Source: an uncultured SAR86 cluster bacterium (GTDB lineage: Bacteria > Pseudomonadota > Gammaproteobacteria > Magnimaribacterales > D2472). From it: 64,000 nt of DNA. The stretch is from positions 124,547 through 188,546 of the forward strand of contig CACJOM010000002.1 in assembly GCA_902595065.1 (NCBI GenBank), in the 5' to 3' direction. The position numbers and the translations under genes were made by a program. Below are positions 47,180-55,599 of the stretch, piece by piece. The notes under the pieces are model-generated. The model did no database searches, was not told where the DNA came from, and saw nothing but the letters and a program-made list of their open reading frames with translations. Each line of letters opens with the position of its first letter. Positions within the stretch are counted from its first letter, which is position 1.

Positions 47180-48526
47180 CTATTTCCATAAGTTTAGAAT
47201 TTCTTCCATTCGCATTGATCTTGATCCCTTTATTAGAATGTTTTCTTTTCCTTTAATATAGTTTTTCAAGAAATGTACTAACTCCAGCTTATCTTTAAAG
47301 AAAAAACCATGATTACCAAAAGAAAATACTGCGTGACGCATTAAATCTCCGTATCCAATCAAACAATCTACTCCATGTATTTTGGCATAGTCTCCCAGCT
47401 CAATGTGTAGTTTTTTTCTATATCTCCCTAACTCCCTCATGTCTCCAAGAATTGCAACCTTTTTTCCTTGAAATTGACACAAAACATCTAATGCAGCTCT
47501 CATAGAGTCGGGATTAGCATTATATGTATCATCAATAACCGTTGATTGCTTAACCCATAATTTTAAATCTAAGCGCTGAGGAGGGTTCTGAAGCACTCTT
47601 AAATGATATATAAATTCTTCTACATTTAACCTAGCAGCATGAATTGCTGCAAAAGAAGCAAGAATATTTAATACATTATGCATTCCAATAAGTTTTGTTT
47701 TTATTTGAACTCTTTTTTTTAAATGGATGGATTCTATAAAAAAGGATAGACCTTTTTTTGTCATATTAATTTGAGTTGGAAAAAAAGATGCTGAAGGTTT
47801 CAGACCAAAGGTATGAAAGGTAATGTCATTCCGCATTTTTTTCCAGTAATTAAAATATTTACCGTCAGGAACAATCGCTGAACCACTCGTTTTAATATTA
47901 TTTATTAGCTCAGACTTGACTTTGAGAACCCCTTTTACTGAATTTAATCCTTCTAAATGAGAGTGACCAATATGGGTAATAATGCCAATATTGGGTTTTA
48001 TTATTTTTGAAAGCAGATCTATGTCGCCTAGTTTTGCTGCGCCCATCTCAAAAATTGCCGTGCTTTTTTGTGAGTCTAATTCTAAAGCACACAATGGCAA
48101 GCCAATTTCATTATTGTAGTTTTGATAAGTCGCATAACTGTTTTTTATGCAACTATTTAAAATATTTTTAGTTGTTGTTTTCCCATTGCTACCAGTAACT
48201 CCAATGACTATCCCTGTAAACCTCTCTATTGCCCTCGCAGCAGAACTAATAAGATATTCTTCAGGGCTGCTGACTGAAATAATTTTTGATGAATTAGCCA
48301 TAGAATTCGAAATTTTGTTCTTTCTTATAATTGCTAAAGAAGCTCCTTTGTTAATTGCATCCTCTGCAAAAAAGCTGCCGTCAAAATTTGAGCCAGTTAG
48401 ACCAAAAAAAACTGAATTCTTATTTACTTTTCTTGAATCTATTTGAAAATTGCTAATTGGTAAATTTAACTCACCATCAAGCTTAAGCAAAGTTAATAAG
48501 TCTTTTGTGTTGTTAATGAGCTTCAT
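47180..48526 (-). CDS. murF: UDP-N-acetylmuramoyl-tripeptide--D-alanyl-D-alanine ligase
   Basis: MurF adds D-Ala-D-Ala to the stem. The 448 residues include VTGSNGKTTTKN (ATP loop), NYNNEIGLP, EMGAAKLGDI, HIGHSHLEGL, VIDDTYNANPDSM and LGDMRELG. It overlaps murE by 14 nt and is 1 nt before mraY. Confidence 0.97.
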   Translation of the reverse strand: MKLINNTKDLLTLLKLDGELNLPISNFQIDSRKVNKNSVFFGLTGSNFDGSFFAEDAINKGASLAIIRKNKISNSMANSSKIISVSSPEEYLISSAARAIERFTGIVIGVTGSNGKTTTKNILNSCIKNSYATYQNYNNEIGLPLCALELDSQKSTAIFEMGAAKLGDIDLLSKIIKPNIGIITHIGHSHLEGLNSVKGVLKVKSELINNIKTSGSAIVPDGKYFNYWKKMRNDITFHTFGLKPSASFFPTQINMTKKGLSFFIESIHLKKRVQIKTKLIGMHNVLNILASFAAIHAARLNVEEFIYHLRVLQNPPQRLDLKLWVKQSTVIDDTYNANPDSMRAALDVLCQFQGKKVAILGDMRELGRYRKKLHIELGDYAKIHGVDCLIGYGDLMRHAVFSFGNHGFFFKDKLELVHFLKNYIKGKENILIKGSRSMRMEEILNLWK

Positions 48527-49973
48527 GACCTAAAATTTCCAGGACACAATCTTTATCATTAAATGGTATTTTTTTTCCAGATACATCCATATATGTCTCG
48601 TGACCTTTTCCTAATATTACCAATATATTTTCTTTATTTAAGCATTGAAGTGCTAAGCCAATAGCTTCATGCCTATCCTCCACAATTTCAATTCCTGAAT
48701 GAGAATTGCCGACCATTGCATCTGAAGCAATTGAAGCAAAAGACTCATAACGATTGTTATCTGATGTAAAAAATATTTTACTAGCAAAATCTTGCGCCAC
48801 CTCCATCATCTTGGATCTTTTTGATCTATCTCGATCTCCACCGCACCCAAAAACTAAAATTATTTCATCGTAATAATTAGCTATTTCAGAAAGAATATTT
48901 TTAATTGATTGATGATCATGGGCAAAATCAATTAATATCTTTCCCTCTTTTAATCTTAAAATCTCACCTCTTCCTTGTGGGAGCTTGATTATATTCCCCT
49001 CAATACTCTTCAATTCATCCTTAGAGATTTGGTTTGAGATTAAAGCTATTGCAGCAACATAATTATCAATATTAAATTTAAGAAATATTGAGACCTGAGT
49101 ATCTAAACATAAATCTGGAAAATTTAATGTTAGTTTTGATCTACCATCAGGATTATATTCAATAGAATACTTGAATGCTGCTGAATCATTGTTGGCACTT
49201 AAAAATTGCGATTTTGAAAGTTGTTTTTTTTGATCGTTAGAAAAATTTTTGAGCAAGTCTTGAATTTTGTCTATTAAAATAATTGTGGGATTTTTATTAT
49301 TCAGTTCAGTAATAGATAATTTTGCATTGATGTAATCTGCTTCTGTTTTATGGTAATCCAGATGATCAGATTGGATATTAAGAAGTACAGTTTGTAAAAA
49401 AAATATATTTCCTATCCTTTTTTGTGCCAATGCATGAGAAGAAATTTCTATGAAAATAGATGTTTTTTGCTGAAATTTACAATCTTGTAAAATTTGAAAT
49501 ATCTCAAATATTCCAGGAGTCGTGTTTCCTTTTGTCTCCAAATGATCGTCATTGATTATAGCTCCTAGAGTTCCAATATAAACTGAAGGTCTTTTAAGTA
49601 CTCTGATAATGTTATGAGCCATGAATGCTGTAGTTGTTTTTCCATTCGTTCCTGTTACACCATAAAAAATAAAATCATCTTCAGATAAATCATAAAAGCT
49701 ATAAAGGATTTCCAAGATCTTATCTTCTAGATTATGAAAGCAATATATTGGTATATCTAACTCTTCATCTATTTTTTTATCAGTAATTATGCAAGATGCT
49801 CCTTTATGGATAGCGTCTCTAATAAACTCATTACCATGTGAGCCCACCCCCTGCCTTGCAATAAATAAAGAATTCTCTTTAACATCTCTGGAATCATCAG
49901 TAATAGATGAAATAAAAAGATTATCGAATACATTTGTATTAATGAAAGGTTTAATAAGAGGTAATTTATTCAT
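48513..49973 (-). CDS. murE: UDP-N-acetylmuramoyl-tripeptide synthetase MurE, with altered amino-acid motif
   Basis: MurE adds the third residue of the stem, meso-diaminopimelate in gammaproteobacteria. The 486 residues keep the ATP loop GVTGTNGKTTTA and TTPGIFEIF, HLDYHKTE and FGCGGDRDRSKR. Two usual motifs deviate: DNPR, which holds DAP, is DNNR (405-408), and YAHTPD is FAHDHQ near 350. The Arg that contacts the DAP carboxyl is kept. dapA in the window suggests DAP is still made. It overlaps ftsI by 8 nt. Confidence 0.93.
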   Translation of the reverse strand: MNKLPLIKPFINTNVFDNLFISSITDDSRDVKENSLFIARQGVGSHGNEFIRDAIHKGASCIITDKKIDEELDIPIYCFHNLEDKILEILYSFYDLSEDDFIFYGVTGTNGKTTTAFMAHNIIRVLKRPSVYIGTLGAIINDDHLETKGNTTPGIFEIFQILQDCKFQQKTSIFIEISSHALAQKRIGNIFFLQTVLLNIQSDHLDYHKTEADYINAKLSITELNNKNPTIILIDKIQDLLKNFSNDQKKQLSKSQFLSANNDSAAFKYSIEYNPDGRSKLTLNFPDLCLDTQVSIFLKFNIDNYVAAIALISNQISKDELKSIEGNIIKLPQGRGEILRLKEGKILIDFAHDHQSIKNILSEIANYYDEIILVFGCGGDRDRSKRSKMMEVAQDFASKIFFTSDNNRYESFASIASDAMVGNSHSGIEIVEDRHEAIGLALQCLNKENILVILGKGHETYMDVSGKKIPFNDKDCVLEILGHEAH

Positions 49974-51570
49974 CTAAATAACTCAAGACATCTTTTGAAA
50001 TAGCTGCAAATAATGGAGCAGCCACAGCGCCACCAGAATAATTATTTAGTCCAGGCTCATCAATACTGACAAAAATTGTAAGTCTCTTGGATGTTAATGG
50101 CGCAATTCCTGCAAAAGAAGCTATATATTTACTTTGATCATATCCACCCTTTGAGCTAGTTTTATGAGATGTACCTGTTTTTCCTGCAACATCATAATTT
50201 GGTATTCTTGCCAAGCTTCCGGTTCCATCTGAAACAACTAATTTTAAGGACTCTAATATATCAGCAGCAGCTTCCTCCCCTATTACTCGCTGCTTAAAAA
50301 CTTCAACATCATCAAAAAAAATTTTAAAATCCTTGAGGTAGCCTTCATTAGCAAAAACTGAATATGCTTGAGCTAGCTGTAATGACGAAGCTGTCATGCT
50401 ATACCCAAATCCAATACTTGCAACTTCATGATCAGAAATGTTTTCCCTAGAGTTAATTACTCCATAAGCAACATTAGGGAAAAATATATTGGGCGGTTTT
50501 GAAAGACCGAATCCTTTGTAACCTGAAATCAGCCCATCTATTCCAACTTGTAAAGCTAGCTTTGAAGCTCCAACTTGGCTTGATTTTGCAATAATTTCAT
50601 TAATTGTAAGATTATTATAATTTTTTGGATCAGAGACTTTTTTACCACTCAAATTAATAAATCCTGGACTGGTATCTACTACTTGATTTTTAGAAATTAT
50701 TCCCATATCAAGACCCTTAGCTAATGCTAATGGTTTTATAATTGAACCTGGTTCAAATGCATCGACCAAGGCCCTATTTCTTGTTATCTTTCTTTTAGGA
50801 TTATTAGGGTTGTACGAAGGGTAGCTTGCAATTGCTAGAATTTCTCCAGAAATATTATCCAGCACGATCGCACTGCCTCCTTTCGCATTATTGGCCTCAA
50901 CAAAACTTAAAAGATGTTTATACGCATAGAACTGAATCCTGCTATCAATAGTTAACCTGATATCAAGACCTTGAATAGCTTCCTGAGTAATACGAGGTCT
51001 CCTGCTTGCATTTCTATAAATTATTTCTCGTCCTGATACTCCAGATAATTCAGAATCTAAGATATTTTCAAGCCCCTCTAAACCAAATCCATCTTTTCCA
51101 GCAAACCCAACTAAAGTAGATACCTGCTCTCCAAGTGGGTAGTACCTTTTTTGAAATGATTCAATCTCGATACCAGAAATTTTTAAACTTTTTATGTTCT
51201 CATATTGAGAGAAATTTAGATTAGAAAAAATTAGAGTCTTTTTATTAAGTTTTTTTATATCTGAGAAATCTTTTGTGAAAAAAAGAAAATCTTTTAACTT
51301 CTCAAAATCTTCCTCTGAAAATTGTTTTAAAGCATATAAATCATACTGATTGATTGACACGGCAAGAGGAAAATTATTTCTATCCAATATACTCCCACGA
51401 ATTGCAGGGATTGACCTGGAAATCTCGAGCATACTCTTTCCTTTAGATGTTAAAAAGTCTCCCTCAACATATTTAAGGTTTACCATTCTAAAGACTAAAA
51501 TAAATAAGCTAATAGCTAAAAAAAAATATATTAAATATGCTCGCCAGCTATGACCAAAGTTATTCTTCAT
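49966..51570 (-). CDS. ftsI: Septal peptidoglycan transpeptidase FtsI (PBP3), with SxN changed to SxQ
   Basis: FtsI crosslinks septal peptidoglycan with FtsW. The 534 residues have one membrane helix (about 11-30), a pedestal domain, and a transpeptidase domain with SxxK (Ser276-Lys279 in EPGSIIKP) and KTG in VAGKTGTSHKTS. The SxN motif, SSN in E. coli PBP3, reads Ser330-Ser331-Gln332 (KSSQVG; codon CAA at 50575-50577). It overlaps ftsL by 11 nt and murE by 8. Confidence 0.95.
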   Translation of the reverse strand: MKNNFGHSWRAYLIYFFLAISLFILVFRMVNLKYVEGDFLTSKGKSMLEISRSIPAIRGSILDRNNFPLAVSINQYDLYALKQFSEEDFEKLKDFLFFTKDFSDIKKLNKKTLIFSNLNFSQYENIKSLKISGIEIESFQKRYYPLGEQVSTLVGFAGKDGFGLEGLENILDSELSGVSGREIIYRNASRRPRITQEAIQGLDIRLTIDSRIQFYAYKHLLSFVEANNAKGGSAIVLDNISGEILAIASYPSYNPNNPKRKITRNRALVDAFEPGSIIKPLALAKGLDMGIISKNQVVDTSPGFINLSGKKVSDPKNYNNLTINEIIAKSSQVGASKLALQVGIDGLISGYKGFGLSKPPNIFFPNVAYGVINSRENISDHEVASIGFGYSMTASSLQLAQAYSVFANEGYLKDFKIFFDDVEVFKQRVIGEEAAADILESLKLVVSDGTGSLARIPNYDVAGKTGTSHKTSSKGGYDQSKYIASFAGIAPLTSKRLTIFVSIDEPGLNNYSGGAVAAPLFAAISKDVLSYLDE

Positions 51571-51835
51571 AATTTATGTTAGTTGCTTTGGTGATTTCTA
51601 TCATTTTTAAATTTTCTTTGGCATGACGCTCAACTTTAGCTGGAGAACTTAGATGGTGATATTCAGTTTTCAAATTAAAATTTATTTCGGTTAATTTATT
51701 ATTTGCAACCTTAAGATAAGCATTATTTTCATGCTCTTGGCTAAATTGCCATCTAGTTTTGATAATTTCAAGACAAAGACAAAGTAGAAGAAAAATATTC
51801 ATAAGTAATAAATATTTAAGGGTATTTTTTTTCAT
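51560..51835 (-). CDS. ftsL: Cell division protein FtsL
   Basis: FtsL is the small bitopic partner of FtsB in FtsQLB. The 91 residues have a short basic cytoplasmic end, a membrane helix (LLLMNIFLLLCLCLEI) and a periplasmic coiled coil (NAYLKVANNKLTEINFNLKTEYHHLSSP) with the conserved AKVERHAKENLKM, here cut to motif length. Sequence is weakly conserved, but rsmH-ftsL-ftsI is invariant. Confidence 0.93.
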   Translation of the reverse strand: MKKNTLKYLLLMNIFLLLCLCLEIIKTRWQFSQEHENNAYLKVANNKLTEINFNLKTEYHHLSSPAKVERHAKENLKMIEITKATNINYEE

Positions 51836-52725
51836 AACTTTGAAAAGACTCTCATGACTGCGCTTCTAGAGCGAGGATTGATTTTTATTTCATTTTTGGA
51901 CGGTTTAATTTTTTTCTTTATGCAACTATATGTTTCTTTTATAGAGGGATTAATTGGAATATCTTTGGGCAATTCTTCAATCACAGGTTTAAAAAAATTT
52001 TTTACAATTCTGTCCTCTAATGAGTGAAATGAAATAATTACCGCAACCCCGCCAACTTTAAGGGCATTGTGTAATTTTGAAAGCACTATTTTTAAATGAT
52101 GCAATTCATTATTGACATGAATTCTTATGGCTTGAAATGTCTTTGTTGCTGGATGGATTTTGCCAGTTCTTTTGAGAACTGTTTCAATTATATTTGTAAG
52201 TTCAATTGTAGTTTCTATGGATCGAATACTTCTAAACTGAACTATAGCTTTTGCAATTTTTCTTGATGCTCTCTCATCTCCGTATTTATACAAAATATCA
52301 CTTATTTCTTTTTCAGATGCACTATTAAGCCATTCAGATGCTCTAATACCTGAAGATGTATCCATTCTCATATCTAAAGGCCCATCACTTTGAAAGCTAA
52401 AACCTCTAATTGGGTCATCTAAATGCGTTGAACAAGTACCAAGATCTAATAAAATTCCATCAAATTGATGCTTTGTGAATAATGAATCAATTTCAGAATA
52501 ATTTGCGTGATAGATATTAAAACGTGAATCTTTTATATTGTCTTTACCATATGAGACTGCTTCCAGATCTCGATCCACAGCATGCAATGATCCATCAGAG
52601 GACATTCTATTTAAAATTTCCTGAGAATGGCTACCTCGTCCAAAAGTTAAATCGAGATAGGTTCCAGATAAATCATGCAGCAAGAAATCTAATGATTCTT
52701 CCAGCAGAACTGGAACATGAAGCAT
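51832..52725 (-). CDS. rsmH: 16S rRNA (cytosine(1402)-N(4))-methyltransferase
   Basis: RsmH (MraW) methylates C1402 in 16S rRNA. The 297 residues show HVPVLLEESLDFL, LDLTFGRGSHSQEIL (SAM site), GILLDLGTCSTHLDDPIRGFSFQ split to its core LDLG and RGFSF, DMRMD and ISFHSLEDRIVKNFF. Normally mraZ precedes it directly; here ftsZ stands between, 4 nt upstream. It overlaps ftsL by 4 nt. Confidence 0.97.
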   Translation of the reverse strand: MLHVPVLLEESLDFLLHDLSGTYLDLTFGRGSHSQEILNRMSSDGSLHAVDRDLEAVSYGKDNIKDSRFNIYHANYSEIDSLFTKHQFDGILLDLGTCSTHLDDPIRGFSFQSDGPLDMRMDTSSGIRASEWLNSASEKEISDILYKYGDERASRKIAKAIVQFRSIRSIETTIELTNIIETVLKRTGKIHPATKTFQAIRIHVNNELHHLKIVLSKLHNALKVGGVAVIISFHSLEDRIVKNFFKPVIEELPKDIPINPSIKETYSCIKKKIKPSKNEIKINPRSRSAVMRVFSKL

Positions 52726-52729
52726 AGAT

Positions 52730-53857
52730 TTAATCTACTTGCTTTCTCATGAAGGTCGGCACATCAAGGAAATCTATATCCTCTGCAGACGATGTGCCAC
52801 CTGACTCGACTGATTTATCTAATTTGGGCGCATCCAGCCCCACCGGATTAAGCTGAACTGTAGCTCTTCTTGAATTATCTACAGCTAATGTTGCTGTTTT
52901 CTGATTTACACCTGTTGCAACAACTGTAACAAGCAACTCCTCCTCATCCATTGAGTCTTCCATTACAGTTCCATAAATAATAGTTGCGTCATCAGCTGTA
53001 AAATCTCTTATAACTGAATCAACTTCATCAAAATCTGCCATTGTTGGAGATTTTGCAGTTATATTCACTAGGATACCTCGTGCATCTTTAAGCTCAATGT
53101 CTTCAAGCAGCTCTGAGCTAACGGCTTGGCTAGCTGCATCAATTCCCCTCTCATCAGCGCTTGATTTCCCTGTGCCCATCATAGCTATACCTTTTTCTGA
53201 CATAACTGTTTTTACATCGGCAAAGTCAACATTGATATACCCAGGTTTCATAATGATGTCAGATATACCTTGAACTGCTCCTTTTAAAATATCATCTGCT
53301 TTAGCAAAAGCTTCTTCCATGGAAGTTTTTCTTCCTAGAATGTCCATCAATTTTTGATTTGGTATAGTAATCAGGCTATCAACTTCTTCAACAAGCTCTG
53401 CTATGCCTTGTTCAGCGGCAGCTTTTCTTTTGTGGCCTTCAAAATTAAATGGCTTAGTAACTACCGCAACTGTTAAGGCACCAAGTTCTTTAGCAATTTC
53501 TGCAATCACTGGAGCGGCACCTGTTCCTGTTCCACCTCCCATTCCTGCAGTGATAAAAATCATATCTGATCCAGATAGTAGTTCTTCAATTGCAGCTCTA
53601 TCTCTCTCGGCTGCAGCTCTCCCTACTTGTGGATCTGCTCCAGCTCCTAAACCTCTAGTAACATTATCACCAAGCTTTAAAATAGTTGATCCTGTAGCTC
53701 TATCTAATGCTTGAGAGTCAGTATTTGCACAAATAAAATCAGCTCCCTGAATCTCATGGTTTATCATATGAATAACTGCATTGCCTCCTGCGCCACCCAC
53801 ACCAATAACTTTTATCTTGGCTAGCCCAGCATTATCTTCAATTATTTCCCAATTCAT
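52730..53857 (-). CDS. ftsZ: Cell division GTPase FtsZ, relocated within dcw
   Basis: FtsZ is the tubulin homologue that forms the Z ring. The 375 residues include IKVIGVGGAGGNAV, the tubulin GTP motif GMGGGTGTGAAP (106-116), NFDFADVKTVMS-like NVDFADVKTVMSEKG, and the C-terminal peptide DFLDVPTFMRKQ that binds FtsA and ZipA. It lies between mraZ (12 nt) and rsmH (4 nt) rather than after ftsA. Sequence and length are normal. Transcription would be under the mraZ promoter. Confidence 0.99.
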   Translation of the reverse strand: MNWEIIEDNAGLAKIKVIGVGGAGGNAVIHMINHEIQGADFICANTDSQALDRATGSTILKLGDNVTRGLGAGADPQVGRAAAERDRAAIEELLSGSDMIFITAGMGGGTGTGAAPVIAEIAKELGALTVAVVTKPFNFEGHKRKAAAEQGIAELVEEVDSLITIPNQKLMDILGRKTSMEEAFAKADDILKGAVQGISDIIMKPGYINVDFADVKTVMSEKGIAMMGTGKSSADERGIDAASQAVSSELLEDIELKDARGILVNITAKSPTMADFDEVDSVIRDFTADDATIIYGTVMEDSMDEEELLVTVVATGVNQKTATLAVDNSRRATVQLNPVGLDAPKLDKSVESGGTSSAEDIDFLDVPTFMRKQVD

Positions 53858-53869
53858 TTTTTACCCCTA

Positions 53870-54337
53870 CTAAAAAGATATTGTTTTCAAACTTTCTGGT
53901 AATACCACTTCAAGAATTTCGGTTGATAAGGCGCCGCCAGTTTGCCTCATTTCCCAATTATTCTCATTCCAGACTTCAAATTTATTACCCATGCCTATTA
54001 AGGAGACTTTTTCTGCTTTTTTAATTTCTGCATACTCTCGAAGCTCTAACGGTAAAAGTAATAACATTCTTCCTTGCGGATCAAACGAACTTTCACTAGC
54101 ATTTCCTAAAATCGTCCATTGTAAGTTTCTTACAATTGGATCAAGCCCTTGCAATGACTGAAGCTCCATAGATATATGTTTCCAGATTGAGCCTGGATAA
54201 ATTTTTAATGCTGGATATTGAGGATCTCTTGTAACAACAATACTCTTTTCATTTTGAAACTGGAGCTGCTCACGATATTTGGCTGGGATAGCTAACCTTC
54301 CCTTTGCATCTATCGAAATTGTTGTAAAACCAAACAT
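53870..54337 (-). CDS. mraZ: Transcriptional regulator MraZ
   Basis: MraZ is an AbrB-like DNA-binding protein that represses the dcw cluster. The 155 residues have two SpoVT/AbrB repeats: SIDAKGRLAIPAKYREQL (N-terminal) and SFDPQGRMLLLLPLELRE (C-terminal). The start MFGFTTISID fits. It is the head of the dcw cluster in its usual place after rnpB. Four short direct repeats with the expected 10-11 bp period stand in the upstream 80 bp. Confidence 0.96.
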   Translation of the reverse strand: MFGFTTISIDAKGRLAIPAKYREQLQFQNEKSIVVTRDPQYPALKIYPGSIWKHISMELQSLQGLDPIVRNLQWTILGNASESSFDPQGRMLLLLPLELREYAEIKKAEKVSLIGMGNKFEVWNENNWEMRQTGGALSTEILEVVLPESLKTISF

Positions 54338-54360
54338 AATGTATGTAAAAATATATATTT

Positions 54361-54400
54361 ACACACTTTATACTACATTTAACACATTTTTACACACTTT
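54361..54400 (-). promoter_or_regulatory. Direct repeats, likely MraZ operator
   Basis: On the minus strand, four similar units (AAAGTGTGT, AAATGTGT, AAATGTAG, AAAGTGTGT) recur every 10-11 bp, on the same face of the helix. MraZ is known to bind such direct repeats upstream of its own gene (AAAGTG-type in mollicutes, TGGGN-type in E. coli). A TATAAA hexamer lies within (54372-54367), so binding would block a promoter there. Confidence 0.6.
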
Positions 54401-54419
54401 TTTTAAAAAAAAATATAAT

Positions 54420-54749
54420 GAGTTGATCTATAAGCCGGATTCTGTATTAAATGGCCATCTATCTAGGCAATATGTCGCCATATTGCTCAAGCAACCTACC
54501 CGAATCCTAGACGAGTAGCCTAAACGGATTCCTATTTGGTTTTGCTTCAAAGTGGGGTTTACACTGCCGTACTTGTTACCAAATACGCGGTAGGCTCTTA
54601 CCCCACCATTTCACCCTTACCAATTTCTTGGCGGTATAATTTCTGTTGCACTTGCCGTGGACTCACGCCCCCCAGGAATTACCTGGCACTCTACTCTATG
54701 AAGTCCGGACTTTCCTCTAACAAATTGCTAGCAGCCATCCGATCAACTC
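54420..54749 (-). ncRNA. rnpB: RNase P RNA component, bacterial type A
   Basis: RNase P RNA is the ribozyme that cuts tRNA 5' leaders. The 5' end GAGTTGATCGGATGGCTGC and 3' end CGGCTTATAGATCAACTC form the P1 helix (GAGTTGATC/GATCAACTC, 9-11 bp). GGAAAGTCCGGACTTC and the GAGGAAAG-type conserved core CR-I, plus the AGGGTGAAATGGTG segment and CR-V ATAAGCCGG, are visible. Length of about 330 nt is a little under E. coli's 377. The U-run after the 3' helix could terminate it. The place between rsmI and mraZ is that of Pseudomonas. Confidence 0.95.
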
Positions 54750-54774
54750 ATATGCATTTTAATCTTTTTTCAGG

Positions 54775-55596
54775 TTATTTAGAAATGCTTAAAAGAAATT
54801 TATATACCTCTTGCTTAGAAAAAGAAGTAATCTTCGCTATAAGCTTAGATGCATCTGCTGGAGATAGATACTCAAGAAAGTGGAGACAAAAATCTTCATT
54901 TAAATCGATATCTTTGCGGTGATCTGGATAAGGATAAATTAAAATTACAAACTCACCTAATAATTTAATCTCATTATTTTTCAATAGGTCACAAATTTCT
55001 CTAATATTTCCTCTATAAATCGATTCATATTCCTTTGTCATCTCTCTACAAATTGCTAATTGAGCATCTTGACTTAGAACTTCAGAGAAAATGGAAATTG
55101 TTTTGCCAATCCTCTTAGCAGATTCAAAAAAAATATTAGTCACATCAGCGTTCTTCAGCTTTTTGGCAATTTTTTTTATTGCCTCATTTTTTTTAGGCAA
55201 AAAACCATTGAACGAAAAATTATCTGCAGGTAATCCAGAGAGAATTAGAGCATTGATGACTGCTGATGGCCCCGGAATTGCCGTAAAAGAAATATTTTGA
55301 TCAATGCATTTTTGGATTAATGGAAATCCGGGATCAGAAATGAGTGGCGCTCCGGCATCGGACAGCAACGCTATGGTCTCACCACTTTTAAGAAATTTTA
55401 TAATTTCATCACTTACTTCATTTTCATTATGCTCATGAAATGGATTAGTTTTTTTTCTAATATCAAAATGTTGCAAGAGTTTTGCTGCAACTCTTGTATC
55501 TTCTGCATAAATTTTATCTACTTGCTTTAATGTATTAATTGACCTAAATGAGAAATCATTTAAATTACCAATAGGTGTACAAATTAAATAAAGCAT
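54775..55596 (-). CDS. rsmI: 16S rRNA (cytidine(1402)-2'-O)-methyltransferase
   Basis: RsmI methylates the ribose of C1402 in 16S rRNA, the base that RsmH modifies. The 273 residues have LYLICTPIGNLNDFSFRS, AEDTRVAAKLL, LLSDAGAPLISDPGF and GPSAVINALILSGLP, the tetrapyrrole-methylase fold. The start abuts that of the divergent lpoA with a gap of at most 3 nt. rnpB follows 25 nt downstream. Confidence 0.97.
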   Translation of the reverse strand: MLYLICTPIGNLNDFSFRSINTLKQVDKIYAEDTRVAAKLLQHFDIRKKTNPFHEHNENEVSDEIIKFLKSGETIALLSDAGAPLISDPGFPLIQKCIDQNISFTAIPGPSAVINALILSGLPADNFSFNGFLPKKNEAIKKIAKKLKNADVTNIFFESAKRIGKTISIFSEVLSQDAQLAICREMTKEYESIYRGNIREICDLLKNNEIKLLGEFVILIYPYPDHRKDIDLNEDFCLHFLEYLSPADASKLIAKITSFSKQEVYKFLLSISK

Positions 55597-55599
55597 GTG

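Noticed and set aside
53403..53714. Plus-strand reading frame of 103 codons inside ftsZ
   Set aside because: Antisense shadow of a strongly conserved gene; no ribosome site and low-complexity Pro/Ser/Ala product.
54536..54922. Plus-strand reading frame of 128 codons
   Set aside because: It is antisense to rnpB and to the end of rsmI; its length comes from the G+C-rich RNase P RNA, and the product resembles nothing.
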